Below, one piece after another: positions 26,603-35,459 of a DNA stretch of 64,000 nt. The first letter of the stretch is position 1. Each line of letters opens with the position of its first letter. Source of the DNA: Pseudomonas pharyngis (GTDB lineage: Bacteria; Pseudomonadota; Gammaproteobacteria; Pseudomonadales; Pseudomonadaceae); contig NZ_BQID01000001.1 of assembly GCF_021602345.1 (NCBI RefSeq), positions 310,001 to 374,000 on the forward strand. The letters are read 5' to 3'. Position numbers and translations under genes: made by a program. The notes below the pieces were generated by a model. It had not been told where the DNA came from, did not search any database, and saw only the letters and a list, made by a program, of their open reading frames with translations.

Positions 26603-27967
26603 TTAGCCCTGCAACGCACTCAGGGTCAGGTCCAGGCACTTGCGTGCCTTTGTCACCAGCTCGTCGATCTCCGCCTTGCTGATCACCAGCGGCGGCGCGA
26701 TGATCATGGTGTCGCCCACGGCACGCATGATCAGCCCGTTGTCGAAGCAGAACTGGCGGCAGATCATGCCCACACCCTTGCCTTCGTAACGCTTGCGAGT
26801 GGCCTTGTCCTGCACCAGCTCGATGGCCCCCAGCAGACCGACTCCGCGCACTTCACCCACCAACGGGTGATCGTTCAGTTCGCGCAGACGTTTCTGCAAA
26901 TACGGTGCCGTTTCTTCATGGGCGCGTTCGATGATTTTCTCTTCGCGCAGAATCCGGATGTTTTCCAGACCCACCGCCGCCGCCACCGGGTGACCGGAGT
27001 AGGTGAAGCCGTGGTTGAAATCGCCACCCTCGTTGAGCACCGCCACCACTTCGTCGCGCACGATCAGGCCACCCATCGGGATGTAGCCGGACGTCAGGCC
27101 TTTGGCGATGGTCATCATGTGTGGCTTGAGGTCGTAGAAATCGCTGCCGAACCACTGGCCGGTACGGCCGAAACCGCAGATCACTTCGTCGGCCACGAAC
27201 AGGATGTTGTACTTGGCGAGGATTTCCTTGATGCGCGGCCAGTAGGTGTCGGGCGGAATGATCACGCCGCCGGCGCCCTGGATCGGCTCGGCAATAAAGG
27301 CACCGACGTTGTCCACGCCAACTTCCAGAATCTTCTCTTCCAGCTGATTGGCCGCCCAGATCCCGAACTCTTCCGGAGTCATGTCGCCGCCTTCGGCGAA
27401 CCAGTACGGCTGAGCGATGTGGACGATCCCCGGAATCGGCAGGTCGCCCTGTTCGTGCATATACGTCATGCCGCCCAGGCTCGCGCCGGCTACGGTGGAA
27501 CCGTGATAACCATTCTTGCGGCTGATGATGACTTTCTTGTTCGGCTGGCCCTTGATCGCCCAATAGTGGCGAACCATACGCAGCATGGTGTCGTTGCCTT
27601 CGGAACCGGAGCCGGTGAAGAACACGTGGTTCATGCCTTCTGGCGCCACGTCGGCGATGGCCTTGGCCAGTTCCAGCGCCGGCGGGTGGGCGGTCTGGAA
27701 GAACAGGTTGTAGTAAGGCAGTTCGCGCATCTGCTTGGCGGCGGCGTCGGCCAGTTCATCGCGACCGTAGCCGATCGCCACGCACCAAAGGCCGGCCATG
27801 CCGTCGAGAATCTTGTTGCCTTCGCTGTCCCAGAGGTACACGCCCTTGGCATTGGTGATGATCCGCGGGCCTTTCTCTTTCAGCTGCTTGAAGTCGCTGA
27901 ACGGGGCCAGGTGGTGATCGCTGCTGAGGGCTTGCCACTCACGGGTTTGCGGGTTGTTGCTGGTCAT
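26603..27967 (-). CDS. spuC: Putrescine/polyamine:pyruvate aminotransferase
   Basis: A 454-residue class III PLP aminotransferase that transfers an amino group of putrescine, cadaverine or spermidine to pyruvate. PLP-site features: GSGSEGNDTMLRMVRHYW, the aspartate of LFVADEVICGFGRTG and the lysine of MTIAKGLTSGYIPMGG. The start is the ATG at 27967 (MTSNNPQTREWQAL); the 30 codons of open frame before it overlap the intergenic hairpin. It sits between spuB and the transporter genes, so the import and first catabolic steps are encoded together. Confidence 0.94.
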   Translation of the reverse strand: MTSNNPQTREWQALSSDHHLAPFSDFKQLKEKGPRIITNAKGVYLWDSEGNKILDGMAGLWCVAIGYGRDELADAAAKQMRELPYYNLFFQTAHPPALELAKAIADVAPEGMNHVFFTGSGSEGNDTMLRMVRHYWAIKGQPNKKVIISRKNGYHGSTVAGASLGGMTYMHEQGDLPIPGIVHIAQPYWFAEGGDMTPEEFGIWAANQLEEKILEVGVDNVGAFIAEPIQGAGGVIIPPDTYWPRIKEILAKYNILFVADEVICGFGRTGQWFGSDFYDLKPHMMTIAKGLTSGYIPMGGLIVRDEVVAVLNEGGDFNHGFTYSGHPVAAAVGLENIRILREEKIIERAHEETAPYLQKRLRELNDHPLVGEVRGVGLLGAIELVQDKATRKRYEGKGVGMICRQFCFDNGLIMRAVGDTMIIAPPLVISKAEIDELVTKARKCLDLTLSALQG

Positions 27968-27992
27968 GCCAATTCTCCTTGTTATCGGTGAA

Positions 27993-28016
27993 GGCGCGGC
28001 GGCTGGCCGCCGCGCC
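27993..28016. promoter_or_regulatory. GC-rich hairpin between spuB and spuC
   Basis: GGCGCGGCGG and CCGCCGCGCC are perfect 10-bp arms with a CTGG loop in the 56-bp gap between spuB and spuC. There is no T run, so it is more likely an mRNA-stability or processing element, or a partial attenuator, than a terminator. Confidence 0.55.
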
Positions 28017-28023
28017 GGGCGCA

Positions 28024-29382
28024 TCAGACGGCGAACAGCAGGTATTCCCGCTCCCACGAACTGATCACGCGCTTGAAGTTTTCATGCTCGGCCCGCTTGA
28101 CCGCGACGTAGCCGGTGATAAAGGTCTTGCCCAGGTACTTCTCGATGGTCGCGCTGTTTTCCATGCGTTCCAGGGCGTCTTCGATGGTCAGCGGCAGCCG
28201 CAGGTTGCGGCGCTCGTAACCACGGCCCACGACTGGCGCGCTAGGGTTGATGCCTTCGACCATGCCGATGTAGCCGCAGAGCAGGCTCGCGGCAATCGCC
28301 AGGTACGGGTTGGCGTCGGCGCCCGGCAGGCGGTTTTCCACCCGGCGGTTCTGCGGGCCGGCATCCGGGACGCGCAGGCCCACGGTGCGGTTTTCTTCGC
28401 CCCACTCCACGTTCACCGGCGCCGAGGTGTCCGGCAGGAAGCGGCGGAACGAGTTGACGTTCGGGGCGAACAGCGGCAACAGCTCAGGGATCAGTTTCTG
28501 CAGGCCACCGATGTGGTGCAGGAACAGCTGGCTCATGGTCCCGTCTTCATTCGAGAACACGTTCTTGCCGGTCTCGATGTCGATGATGCTCTGGTGCAGG
28601 TGCATCGCACTGCCCGGCTCGCCGGTCATCGGCTTGGCCATGAAGGTCGCGGCCACGTTGTGCTTGAGCGCGGCCTCACGCATGGTGCGTTTGAACACCA
28701 GGATCTGGTCGGCCAGCGACAGGGCATCGCCGTGACGGAAGTTGATTTCCATCTGGGCCGTGCCGTCCTCGTGGATCAGCGTGTCGAGGTCCAGCTCCTG
28801 CAATTCGCACCAGTCGTAGACGTCTTCGAACAGCGGATCGAATTCGTTCGCCGCTTCAATGGAGAACGACTGACGCCCGATCTCCGGACGCCCGGAACGG
28901 CCAACCGGCGGTTGCAGCGGATAGTCGGGGTCGTCACTGCGCTTGGTCAGGTAGAACTCCATTTCCGGCGCCACGATCGGCTGCCACCCCTTGTCGGCAT
29001 AGAGCTTCAGGACTTTCTTGAGGACGTTGCGCGGCGACAGCTCGATCGGGTTGCCTTGCTTGTCGTAGGTGTCGTGGATCACCTGGGCGGTCGGCTCGAT
29101 GGCCCACGGCACCAGGTACACGGCGTTCTGGTCGGGACGGCAGATCATGTCGATGTCGGCCGGGTCGAGCAGTTCGTAATAGATGTCGTCTTCGACGTAG
29201 TCGCCGGTCACGGTCTGCAACAGAACGCTCTCTGGCAGGCGCATGCCTTTTTCGGCGATGAACTTGTTGGTCGGCGAGATCTTGCCCCGGGTAATGCCGG
29301 TCAAGTCGCCGATCATGCATTCGACTTCTGTGATCTTGTGGTCTTTCAACCAATCGGTGAGCTGGTCGAGGTTGTTACTCAT
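28024..29382 (-). CDS. spuB: Glutamylpolyamine synthetase (glutamine synthetase family)
   Basis: A 452-residue glutamine-synthetase-fold ligase that joins glutamate to a polyamine with ATP, the entry to the gamma-glutamyl pathway. The N-terminal beta-grasp (CMIGDLTGITRGKISPTNKF), metal/ATP residues EMEFYLT, ATFMAKPMTGEPGSAMHLHQ and substrate loop RVENRLPGADANPYLAIAAS are present. The adenylylated tyrosine region of true GlnA is lacking. It is a paralogue of spuI at 30112. It is the first intact gene of the minus-strand operon; upstream lie 94 bp and then the spuA remnant. Confidence 0.92.
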   Translation of the reverse strand: MSNNLDQLTDWLKDHKITEVECMIGDLTGITRGKISPTNKFIAEKGMRLPESVLLQTVTGDYVEDDIYYELLDPADIDMICRPDQNAVYLVPWAIEPTAQVIHDTYDKQGNPIELSPRNVLKKVLKLYADKGWQPIVAPEMEFYLTKRSDDPDYPLQPPVGRSGRPEIGRQSFSIEAANEFDPLFEDVYDWCELQELDLDTLIHEDGTAQMEINFRHGDALSLADQILVFKRTMREAALKHNVAATFMAKPMTGEPGSAMHLHQSIIDIETGKNVFSNEDGTMSQLFLHHIGGLQKLIPELLPLFAPNVNSFRRFLPDTSAPVNVEWGEENRTVGLRVPDAGPQNRRVENRLPGADANPYLAIAASLLCGYIGMVEGINPSAPVVGRGYERRNLRLPLTIEDALERMENSATIEKYLGKTFITGYVAVKRAEHENFKRVISSWEREYLLFAV

Positions 29383-29476
29383 AAATGCCTCTGGGCTGAG
29401 TCTCCTGACAGATGTCAGGCAATGTTTGACGCACCAGGCGTCGCGTTAAAGGGCCTTGCTTGCGCGCAGTGCCGGC

Positions 29477-29833
29477 TTACGCCCGGCACCGCGCATAGAC
29501 AATGAAGGAGGAGCTTACCTGCCCTTTACGCTGGCGTTGCATTTCCTGTGCACATCCCGGGCGTGCAAAATCACGGGCACGACGACGGACGCGGTGCAGG
29601 CCGGGAGAGGGAAAGAGATCTATATTGAAAGGAGAACCGCTAAAGAGGATGCCCTCGCACACGTCCAGAATATCGGACGCTGCCGCTCGATCTGCCACGG
29701 GCTGGGAGATCGCTGACACGTTGCAGGCCTTGCTGGCCGCGCTGCGGACGGACGTGTCGCCACTGATGTGATAAGCATGCAGACCGGACCGCAAAGAGCA
29801 GTCGGTGACGCCGATTAACGGCAGGCGAGACAT
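29477..29833 (-). pseudogene. spuA: Remnant of spuA (class I glutamine amidotransferase, gamma-glutamyl-GABA hydrolase type)
   Basis: An open frame of 118 codons whose first 75 or so residues clearly match the N-terminus of SpuA/PuuD-type hydrolases: MSRLPLIGVTDCS, GLHAYHISGDTSVRSAASKA, then ASDILDVCEGILFSGSPFNI. The rest does not. The family is about 250-260 residues with a catalytic Cys in CRGFQEMN and a later His-Glu pair; here most of that is deleted. A short stretch reading GCAQEMQ near 29535-29560 may be a damaged trace of the nucleophile elbow. The frame then runs into unrelated sequence and stops 94 bp before spuB. Position between spuB and spuI is where intact spuA sits in P. aeruginosa. 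Confidence 0.8.
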
Positions 29834-29889
29834 GAAGCACCCCGGTATTATTGCTGTTATGGGTTTGATCGGAGCTTAGCCTTGTTCAT

Positions 29890-29916
29890 TTTTTTACACA
29901 ACACCCCCGTAAAAAA
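29890..29916. promoter_or_regulatory. Inverted repeat in the spuI divergent region, candidate operator
   Basis: TTTTTTAC and GTAAAAAA are perfect 8-bp arms, 11 bp apart. They lie in the 278-bp gap between the spuA remnant and spuI. A direct repeat of TGCCCCA (29971 and 29981, one helical turn apart) lies between this palindrome and spuI. The gap holds no gene. A GGTG-type ribosome site precedes the spuI start. Confidence 0.4.
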
Positions 29917-30111
29917 TACAACACGGCCTGCTCAAGCCTGCGGGAGGCGCGTCCTTCACGGATAAAAAAATGCCCCAAAGTGCCCCATAAACGCCCTCGC
30001 GGCGCTTTTTCAGGGCACAAAAGGCCTCGCTTGACTTCGGCAGGCCGTTCGGGTTGACTGAAACCAGAAAAGATCAATGATTGATATTTTTAACAACAAA
30101 GGTGTTGCATC

Positions 30112-31488
30112 ATGTCGGTACCCCCGCGTGCCGTTCAGCTTAACGAAGCGAACGCGTTCCTTAAGGAACATCCTGAGGTTCTGTACGTTGACCTTCTGAT
30201 TGCGGATATGAATGGTGTGGTGCGCGGCAAGCGCATCGAACGCACCAGCCTCCACAAGGTTTACGAGAAAGGCATCAACCTGCCGGCCTCTCTATTTGCT
30301 CTGGATATCAATGGCTCCACGGTGGAAAGCACCGGCCTGGGCCTGGACATCGGCGACGCCGACCGTATCTGCTATCCAATCCCCGATACCCTGTGCAACG
30401 AGCCATGGCAGAAGCGCCCGACCGCGCAACTGTTGATGACCATGCACGAACTCGAAGGTGACCCTTTCTTCGCCGACCCGCGCGAAGTGCTCCGTCAAGT
30501 TGTCGCAAAGTTTGACGAGCTCGGCCTGACCATCTGCGCCGCGTTCGAACTCGAGTTCTACCTGATCGACCAGGAAAACGTGAACGGCCGCCCTCAGCCG
30601 CCACGCTCGCCGATCTCCGGCAAACGCCCGCATTCGACCCAGGTCTACCTGATCGACGACCTCGACGAATACGTCGACTGCCTCCAGGACATTCTGGAAG
30701 GCGCCAAAGAGCAAGGCATCCCGGCCGACGCCATCGTCAAGGAAAGTGCCCCGGCGCAGTTCGAAGTGAACCTGCACCACGTCGCCGACCCGATCAAGGC
30801 ATGCGACTACGCGGTCCTGCTCAAGCGTCTGATCAAGAACATCGCCTACGACCATGAAATGGACACCACCTTCATGGCCAAGCCGTACCCGGGCCAGGCA
30901 GGCAATGGTCTGCACGTCCACATTTCGGTTCTCGACAAAGAAGGCAAAAACATTTTTGCCAGCGAGGATCCCGAGCAGAACGCCGCGCTGCGTCACGCGA
31001 TCGGCGGTGTGCTCGAGACCCTGCCCGCGCAGATGGCTTTCCTATGCCCGAACGTCAACTCCTACCGTCGTTTCGGCGCACAGTTCTACGTGCCGAACTC
31101 GCCGAGCTGGGGCCTGGACAACCGCACCGTGGCCCTGCGCGTACCGACCGGCTCCGCCGACGCGGTCCGTCTGGAACACCGCGTGGCCGGCGCCGACGCC
31201 AACCCGTACCTGCTGATGGCTTCGGTGCTGGCGGGCGTACATCACGGCCTGACCAACAAGATCGAGCCGCCGCCTCCCACCGAAGGCAACAGCTACGAGC
31301 AGAACGAGCAGAGCCTGCCGAACAACTTGCGCGATGCCCTGCGCGAGCTGGACGACAGCGAGGTGATGGCCAAGTACATCGATCCGAAATACATCGATAT
31401 CTTCGTCGCCTGTAAAGAGAGCGAGCTGGAGGAGTTCGAACACTCCATCTCCGACCTCGAGTACAACTGGTACCTGCATACCGTTTAA
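30112..31488 (+). CDS. spuI: Glutamylpolyamine synthetase (glutamine synthetase family)
   Basis: A 458-residue glutamine-synthetase-family ligase, paralogue of spuB, assigned to gamma-glutamylation of putrescine or other polyamines. The N-terminal block LYVDLLIADMNGVVRGKRIE, AFELEFYLIDQ, TTFMAKPYPGQAGNGLHVHI and RLEHRVAGADANPYLLMASV hold the metal and ATP residues. It is transcribed away from the spuB-spuH operon; the two synthetases in P. aeruginosa differ in substrate preference, which cannot be resolved here. The gene ends in a stem-loop terminator and is alone on its transcript. Confidence 0.93.
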   Translation: MSVPPRAVQLNEANAFLKEHPEVLYVDLLIADMNGVVRGKRIERTSLHKVYEKGINLPASLFALDINGSTVESTGLGLDIGDADRICYPIPDTLCNEPWQKRPTAQLLMTMHELEGDPFFADPREVLRQVVAKFDELGLTICAAFELEFYLIDQENVNGRPQPPRSPISGKRPHSTQVYLIDDLDEYVDCLQDILEGAKEQGIPADAIVKESAPAQFEVNLHHVADPIKACDYAVLLKRLIKNIAYDHEMDTTFMAKPYPGQAGNGLHVHISVLDKEGKNIFASEDPEQNAALRHAIGGVLETLPAQMAFLCPNVNSYRRFGAQFYVPNSPSWGLDNRTVALRVPTGSADAVRLEHRVAGADANPYLLMASVLAGVHHGLTNKIEPPPPTEGNSYEQNEQSLPNNLRDALRELDDSEVMAKYIDPKYIDIFVACKESELEEFEHSISDLEYNWYLHTV

Positions 31489-31509
31489 GCGGATTGCAGC
31501 GCCAAAAAG

Positions 31510-31546
31510 AACGCCGTCGGCTATCGCAGCCAGCGGCGTTTTTTTA
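31510..31546 (+). terminator. Rho-independent terminator of spuI
   Basis: ACGCCG and CGGCGT arms, with additional imperfect pairing inside (GGCT...AGCC), followed by seven T residues. It begins about 20 bp after the spuI stop. Confidence 0.85.
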
Positions 31547-31560
31547 TGGCCGCCTGCGGC

Positions 31561-31659
31561 GGTTCGCGAGCAAGCCCGCTCCCACAATGAATCTCCTGCG
31601 AACAGAAAATTTCATCTCACAGGAGATACCCCGTGGAAGCGGGCTTACTCCCGAAAGCG
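31561..31659. repeat. Pseudomonas REP pair, one copy diverged
   Basis: TTCGCGAGCAAGCCCGCTCC at 31563 is a standard REP. Its partner near 31632-31659 is damaged (CGTGGAAGCGGGCTTACTCC), so the pair is decaying. Confidence 0.7.
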
Positions 31660-31719
31660 GCCGACAAGACAACACAAGAGCCGGCTCGTACAATGCCCGC
31701 TGCCCCGCAGGAGACTTTC

Positions 31720-32352
31720 ATGACGCGTCCCGCCCCCGTTCGCAAACCCCGAGCCCGCAGTCAGGCGCGGATCGATTCGATACTCGACGCCGCGCGCACG
31801 CTGCTGGCCGCCGAGGGCGTGGCGAGCCTGTCGATCTACAGCGTGGCCGAGCGCGCGCAGATTCCGCCCTCCTCGGTCTACCACTTCTTCGCCAGCGTCC
31901 CGGCGCTGCTCGAAGCGCTGACGGCGGATGTGCACGCAGCCTTCCGCGCGTGCCTGCAGGCACCAATCGATCACGATGCCCTGCGCGACTGGCGCGACCT
32001 GTCGCGGCTGGTCGAAGAGCGGATGCTGGAGATCTATGGCGAGGATGCCGCCGCCCGCCAGCTGATCCTCGCGCAACACGGCCTCACCGAAGTCACCCAG
32101 GCTGACCGTCAGCACGACCTCGAACTCGGCGACCTGATGCACAAGCTGTTCGACCATCACTTCGAACTGCCGCGCCTGCCGGATGACGTCGATGTATTCG
32201 CGCTGGCCATGGAGCTGGGCGACCGCGTCTACGCCCGCTCGGTGCAGCAGCACGGGCAGATCACCCCGCGCATGGCCGAGGAAGGCATGCGGGTGTTTGA
32301 TGCCTATATCGGGCTGTATCTGCCGCCGTATCTGCCCAAGAGAATTCTCTAG
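31720..32352 (+). CDS. TetR/AcrR-family transcription regulator
   Basis: A 210-residue repressor-type protein. The N-terminal helix-turn-helix domain spans residues about 15-60 (SQARIDSILDAARTLLAAEG, LSIYSVAERAQIPPSSVYHF, FASVPALLEAL), followed by an all-helical ligand-binding domain. A CAGGAG ribosome site precedes ATG 31720. The gene faces ssuF tail to tail, sharing a bidirectional terminator. I recall a TetR gene next to ssuF in P. putida as well. The ligand is unknown; a sulfur or polyamine role is conceivable from the neighbours only. Confidence 0.82.
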   Translation: MTRPAPVRKPRARSQARIDSILDAARTLLAAEGVASLSIYSVAERAQIPPSSVYHFFASVPALLEALTADVHAAFRACLQAPIDHDALRDWRDLSRLVEERMLEIYGEDAAARQLILAQHGLTEVTQADRQHDLELGDLMHKLFDHHFELPRLPDDVDVFALAMELGDRVYARSVQQHGQITPRMAEEGMRVFDAYIGLYLPPYLPKRIL

Positions 32353-32399
32353 CGTCCTGCTCGCGAAGGCCGCACCGCCGATTTCCAGTCAGACACAAA

Positions 32400-32438
32400 A
32401 AACCCCGAAGGGCTCACACCCTTCGGGGTTGTTTTTTA
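32400..32438. terminator. Bidirectional Rho-independent terminator
   Basis: AACCCCGAAGGG and CCCTTCGGGGTT arms with a short loop, with an A run on the left and a T run on the right. It ends both the TetR gene and the ssu operon. Confidence 0.93.
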
Positions 32439-32447
32439 CTCACAGGC

Positions 32448-32663
32448 TTACAACTTGGCGATGGACACCTCGGTGGATTTCACGAAGGCGATCACTTCGC
32501 TGCCGACCTCCAGTTCCAGCTCCTTGACCGAACGGGTGGTGATCACCGAAGTGACGATGCCGGAAGCGGTCTGCACGTCGATTTCCGACAGCACGTCGCC
32601 GAGAACGATCTCCTTGATCGCGCCTTTGAACTGGTTGCGTACGTTGATGGCTTTGATAGTCAT
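32448..32663 (-). CDS. ssuF: Molbindin-type protein SsuF
   Basis: A 71-residue single TOBE/Mop-domain protein: INVRNQFKGAIKEIVLGDVL, SEIDVQTASGIVTSVITTRS, LEVGSEVIAFVKSTEVSIAK. Molbindins of this size assemble into hexamers that bind molybdate or similar oxyanions. As the last gene of ssuEADCBF it matches SsuF of P. putida, which I recall being needed for growth on sulfonates and sulfate esters, by an unknown mechanism. It lies 27 bp downstream of ssuB. Confidence 0.88.
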   Translation of the reverse strand: MTIKAINVRNQFKGAIKEIVLGDVLSEIDVQTASGIVTSVITTRSVKELELEVGSEVIAFVKSTEVSIAKL

Positions 32664-32690
32664 GGCATTGATTCCTGTCGTTTGCTTGAG

Positions 32691-33497
32691 TTATTGAGCC
32701 CAACGCAGTTGCGTAGGCAAGGGTGAAACGGGTTCCGGCGCCGGCGGCTCGCCGGGCAGGGACAACACACGGTTGAGCACTTCGGTTTCCAGCGCGGCCA
32801 GGCGATGGGAGCCACGCACCCGAGGACGCGGCAGCTCCACTTGCAGGTCGAGACCGACTTCGCCGTCCTCGATCAGAATCACCCGGTCGGCAATCGCCAC
32901 CGCTTCGCTGACGTCGTGGGTCACCAGCAACACGGTGAAACCATGCTGTTGCCAGAGACGTTCGATCAATTGCTGCATCTCGATCCGGGTCAGCGCATCC
33001 AGTGCGCCCAGCGGCTCGTCGAGCAACAGCAGACGCGGCTGATGGATCAAGGCTCGGGCCAGCGCCACGCGCTGCTTCTGCCCACCGGACAGTGCCGCCG
33101 GCCATTCATTGGCGCGATCGGCGAGGCCGACTGCATCCAGCGCCTGCAAGGCTTGCGCACGCCAGTTGCCCTTGAGGCCGAGACCGACGTTGTCGATGAT
33201 CTTTTTCCACGGCAGCAGTCGCGCTTCCTGGAACATCAACCGGGTGTCATCCCGCGCATCGCTGAGCGGTGCGGCACCGGCGAGCAAATCGCCGCCAGTG
33301 GGTTGATCGAGGCCGGCAAGCAAGCGCAGAAATGTGCTCTTGCCGCATCCGCTGCGCCCGACCACGGCGACAAACTGGCCTGCCGGAATGTGCAGGTCGA
33401 TGTCACGCAGCACCTGCCGCGTGCCGAAGGTCTTTTGCAGGTTGCGCACCGCCAGCGGAATCCCGCGCAGCAGGCGTGGAGGTTGTTGAGCGGTCAT
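32691..33497 (-). CDS. ssuB: Aliphatic sulfonate ABC transporter ATPase
   Basis: A 268-residue ATPase of the nitrate/taurine/sulfonate import group. Walker [19 protein letters not shown], signature [16 protein letters not shown], Walker [14 protein letters not shown]-loop [12 protein letters not shown]. The proline-rich C-terminal tail ([14 protein letters not shown]) is an extra. ATG at 33497 overlaps the ssuC stop by four bases. It energises sulfonate uptake with SsuA and SsuC. Confidence 0.94.
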   Translation of the reverse strand: MTAQQPPRLLRGIPLAVRNLQKTFGTRQVLRDIDLHIPAGQFVAVVGRSGCGKSTFLRLLAGLDQPTGGDLLAGAAPLSDARDDTRLMFQEARLLPWKKIIDNVGLGLKGNWRAQALQALDAVGLADRANEWPAALSGGQKQRVALARALIHQPRLLLLDEPLGALDALTRIEMQQLIERLWQQHGFTVLLVTHDVSEAVAIADRVILIEDGEVGLDLQVELPRPRVRGSHRLAALETEVLNRVLSLPGEPPAPEPVSPLPTQLRWAQ

Positions 33498-34276
33498 GCC
33501 GCACCTCCTTTCGCCACTTGATACGCCGGATGCCAACGCAGCCACACACGTTCAAGTCCACGGGCCGCGAGGTCGGCCAGTTTGCCGAGTACCGCGTACA
33601 GCAGAATCGCCAGCACCACCACGTCGGTCTGCAAGAACTCGCGGGCATTCATCGCCAGATAACCGATGCCGGAGCTCGCGGAGATGGTTTCCGCGACGAT
33701 CAGCGTCAGCCACATGAAGCCCAGAGCGAAACGCACGCCGACCAGAATCGAAGGCAGCGCGCCCGGCAGAATCACCTGCCAGAACAGGCTGAAGCCGGAC
33801 AGGCCATAACTGCGTGCCATTTCCACCAGCGCCGGATCGACGTTGCGGATGCCGTGATAGGTGTTGAGGTAGATCGGGAACAAGGTGCCCAATGCCACCA
33901 GGAAAATCTTCGCCGACTCGTCGATGCCGAACCACAGGATCACCAGCGGAATCAGCGCCAGGTGCGGCACGTTGCGGATCATCTGCACCGAGCTGTCGAG
34001 CAGGCGTTCACCCCACTTCGACAGGCCGGTGATGAAGCCCAGCACCAGGCCGATGCTGCCACCGATGGTGAAGCCCAGCGCCGCGCGCCAGCCGCTGATC
34101 GCCAGGTGCGTCCAGATTTCGCCGCTGCGCACCAGGCTCACGCCGGCTTCGATCACTGCCACCGGCGCCGGCAGAATCCGCGTCGACAACCAGCCTGCCG
34201 ACACCGACAACTGCCACACCGCCAGCAACAACACCGGCAACGCCCAGGGCGCGAGGCTGTGGATAAATTTCTTCAT
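33494..34276 (-). CDS. ssuC: Aliphatic sulfonate ABC transporter permease
   Basis: A 260-residue inner-membrane permease with six membrane segments and the EAA loop [20 protein letters not shown] that contacts SsuB. The N-terminus [20 protein letters not shown] is a typical first helix. It starts 9 bp after the ssuD stop. Confidence 0.94.
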   Translation of the reverse strand: MKKFIHSLAPWALPVLLLAVWQLSVSAGWLSTRILPAPVAVIEAGVSLVRSGEIWTHLAISGWRAALGFTIGGSIGLVLGFITGLSKWGERLLDSSVQMIRNVPHLALIPLVILWFGIDESAKIFLVALGTLFPIYLNTYHGIRNVDPALVEMARSYGLSGFSLFWQVILPGALPSILVGVRFALGFMWLTLIVAETISASSGIGYLAMNAREFLQTDVVVLAILLYAVLGKLADLAARGLERVWLRWHPAYQVAKGGAA

Positions 34277-34285
34277 GGCGGCGCC

Positions 34286-35434
34286 TCAGCTCTGGGACGC
34301 GGCTTTGGGAAGAATGTCGTTGGCCACCATCTCGCCGAACGGGCTGACGTAACCGGCGCTTTTCGGCAATTCCGGGCGCTCGACGTCGAGGTGCGGGAAC
34401 AGCAGTTCGGCCACCCGATACGACTCCTCGAGGTGTGGATAACCGGAGAAGATGAAGGTATCGATGCCCAGATCCGCGTATTCCTTCACCCGTGCAGCCA
34501 CGGTCGGGCCGTCGCCAACCAGCGCCGTACCGGCACCGCCGCGCACCAGACCGACGCCCGCCCACAGGTTCGGGCTGACTTCGAGGTTGTCGCGGCTGCC
34601 ACCGTGCAGTGCGGCCATGCGCTGCTGGCCGACCGAATCGAACCGAGCCAGCGAAGCCTGGGCACGTTTGATGGTGTCGTCGTCCAGGTGCGAGATCAGG
34701 CGATCCGCCGCTTGCCAGGCCTCGGCGTTGGTTTCCCGCACGATCACATGCAGACGAATGCCGAAGCGCACGGTACGACCGAGCTTTGCGGCCTTGGCGC
34801 GAACCTGCTCGATTTTCTCGGCAACGGCTGCGGGCGGCTCGCCCCAGGTCAGGACCATTTCCACTTGTTCGGCGGCCAGATCCTGCGCGGCTTCCGAAGA
34901 ACCACCGAAGTACAGCGGCGGACGCGGTTGCTGGATTGGCGGATAGAGCAATTTGGCGCCCTTCACGCTGATGTGCTCGCCGTCGTAATCCACGGTTTCG
35001 CCTTCCAGCACCCGACGCCAGATCCGGGTGAATTCCACCGAGGCCTGATAGCGCGCTTCGTGATCGAGGAACAGACCGTCGCCGGCCAACTCTTCCGGAT
35101 CGCCACCGGTCACCAGGTTGAACAGCGCACGACCGCCGGACAACCGATCCAGCGTTGCTGCCTGACGCGCTGCCACCGTCGGGGAAATGATCCCGGGGCG
35201 CAGGGCGACGAGGAACTTCAGACGCTGGGTCACCGGGATCAGCGAGGCCGCCACCAGCCACGAGTCTTCGCAGGAACGGCCGGTGGGAATCAGCACGCCG
35301 CCGAAACCCAGGCGATCCGCCGCTTGCGCGACCTGTTGCAGATAGCCGTGATCGACGGCGCGGGCGCCTTCGGCGGTGCCAAGGTAATGGCCGTCGCCGT
35401 GGGTAGGCAGGAACCAGAAGATGTTGAGGCTCAT
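34286..35434 (-). CDS. ssuD: FMNH2-dependent alkanesulfonate monooxygenase
   Basis: A 382-residue flavin-dependent monooxygenase that cleaves alkanesulfonates to aldehyde and sulfite using FMNH2 from SsuE. The bacterial-luciferase fold is clear: [36 protein letters not shown] with the catalytic Cys of Ssu[34 protein letters not shown]. Full length compared with about 381 in E. coli. It lies between ssuA and ssuC in the operon. Confidence 0.95.
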   Translation of the reverse strand: MSLNIFWFLPTHGDGHYLGTAEGARAVDHGYLQQVAQAADRLGFGGVLIPTGRSCEDSWLVAASLIPVTQRLKFLVALRPGIISPTVAARQAATLDRLSGGRALFNLVTGGDPEELAGDGLFLDHEARYQASVEFTRIWRRVLEGETVDYDGEHISVKGAKLLYPPIQQPRPPLYFGGSSEAAQDLAAEQVEMVLTWGEPPAAVAEKIEQVRAKAAKLGRTVRFGIRLHVIVRETNAEAWQAADRLISHLDDDTIKRAQASLARFDSVGQQRMAALHGGSRDNLEVSPNLWAGVGLVRGGAGTALVGDGPTVAARVKEYADLGIDTFIFSGYPHLEESYRVAELLFPHLDVERPELPKSAGYVSPFGEMVANDILPKAASQS

Positions 35435-35459
35435 GGAGTGGTCTCCTTGGGGATTCGAT

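Noticed and set aside
29880-30110. A 63-codon open frame antisense in the spuI upstream region
   Set aside because: Composition is that of an AT-rich control region with homopolymer runs, and there is no ribosome site or family similarity.
31720-32352. Assignment of the TetR regulator as AguR of agmatine catabolism
   Set aside because: No aguA or aguB genes are present; placement next to ssuF explains it equally well, so only the family was named.
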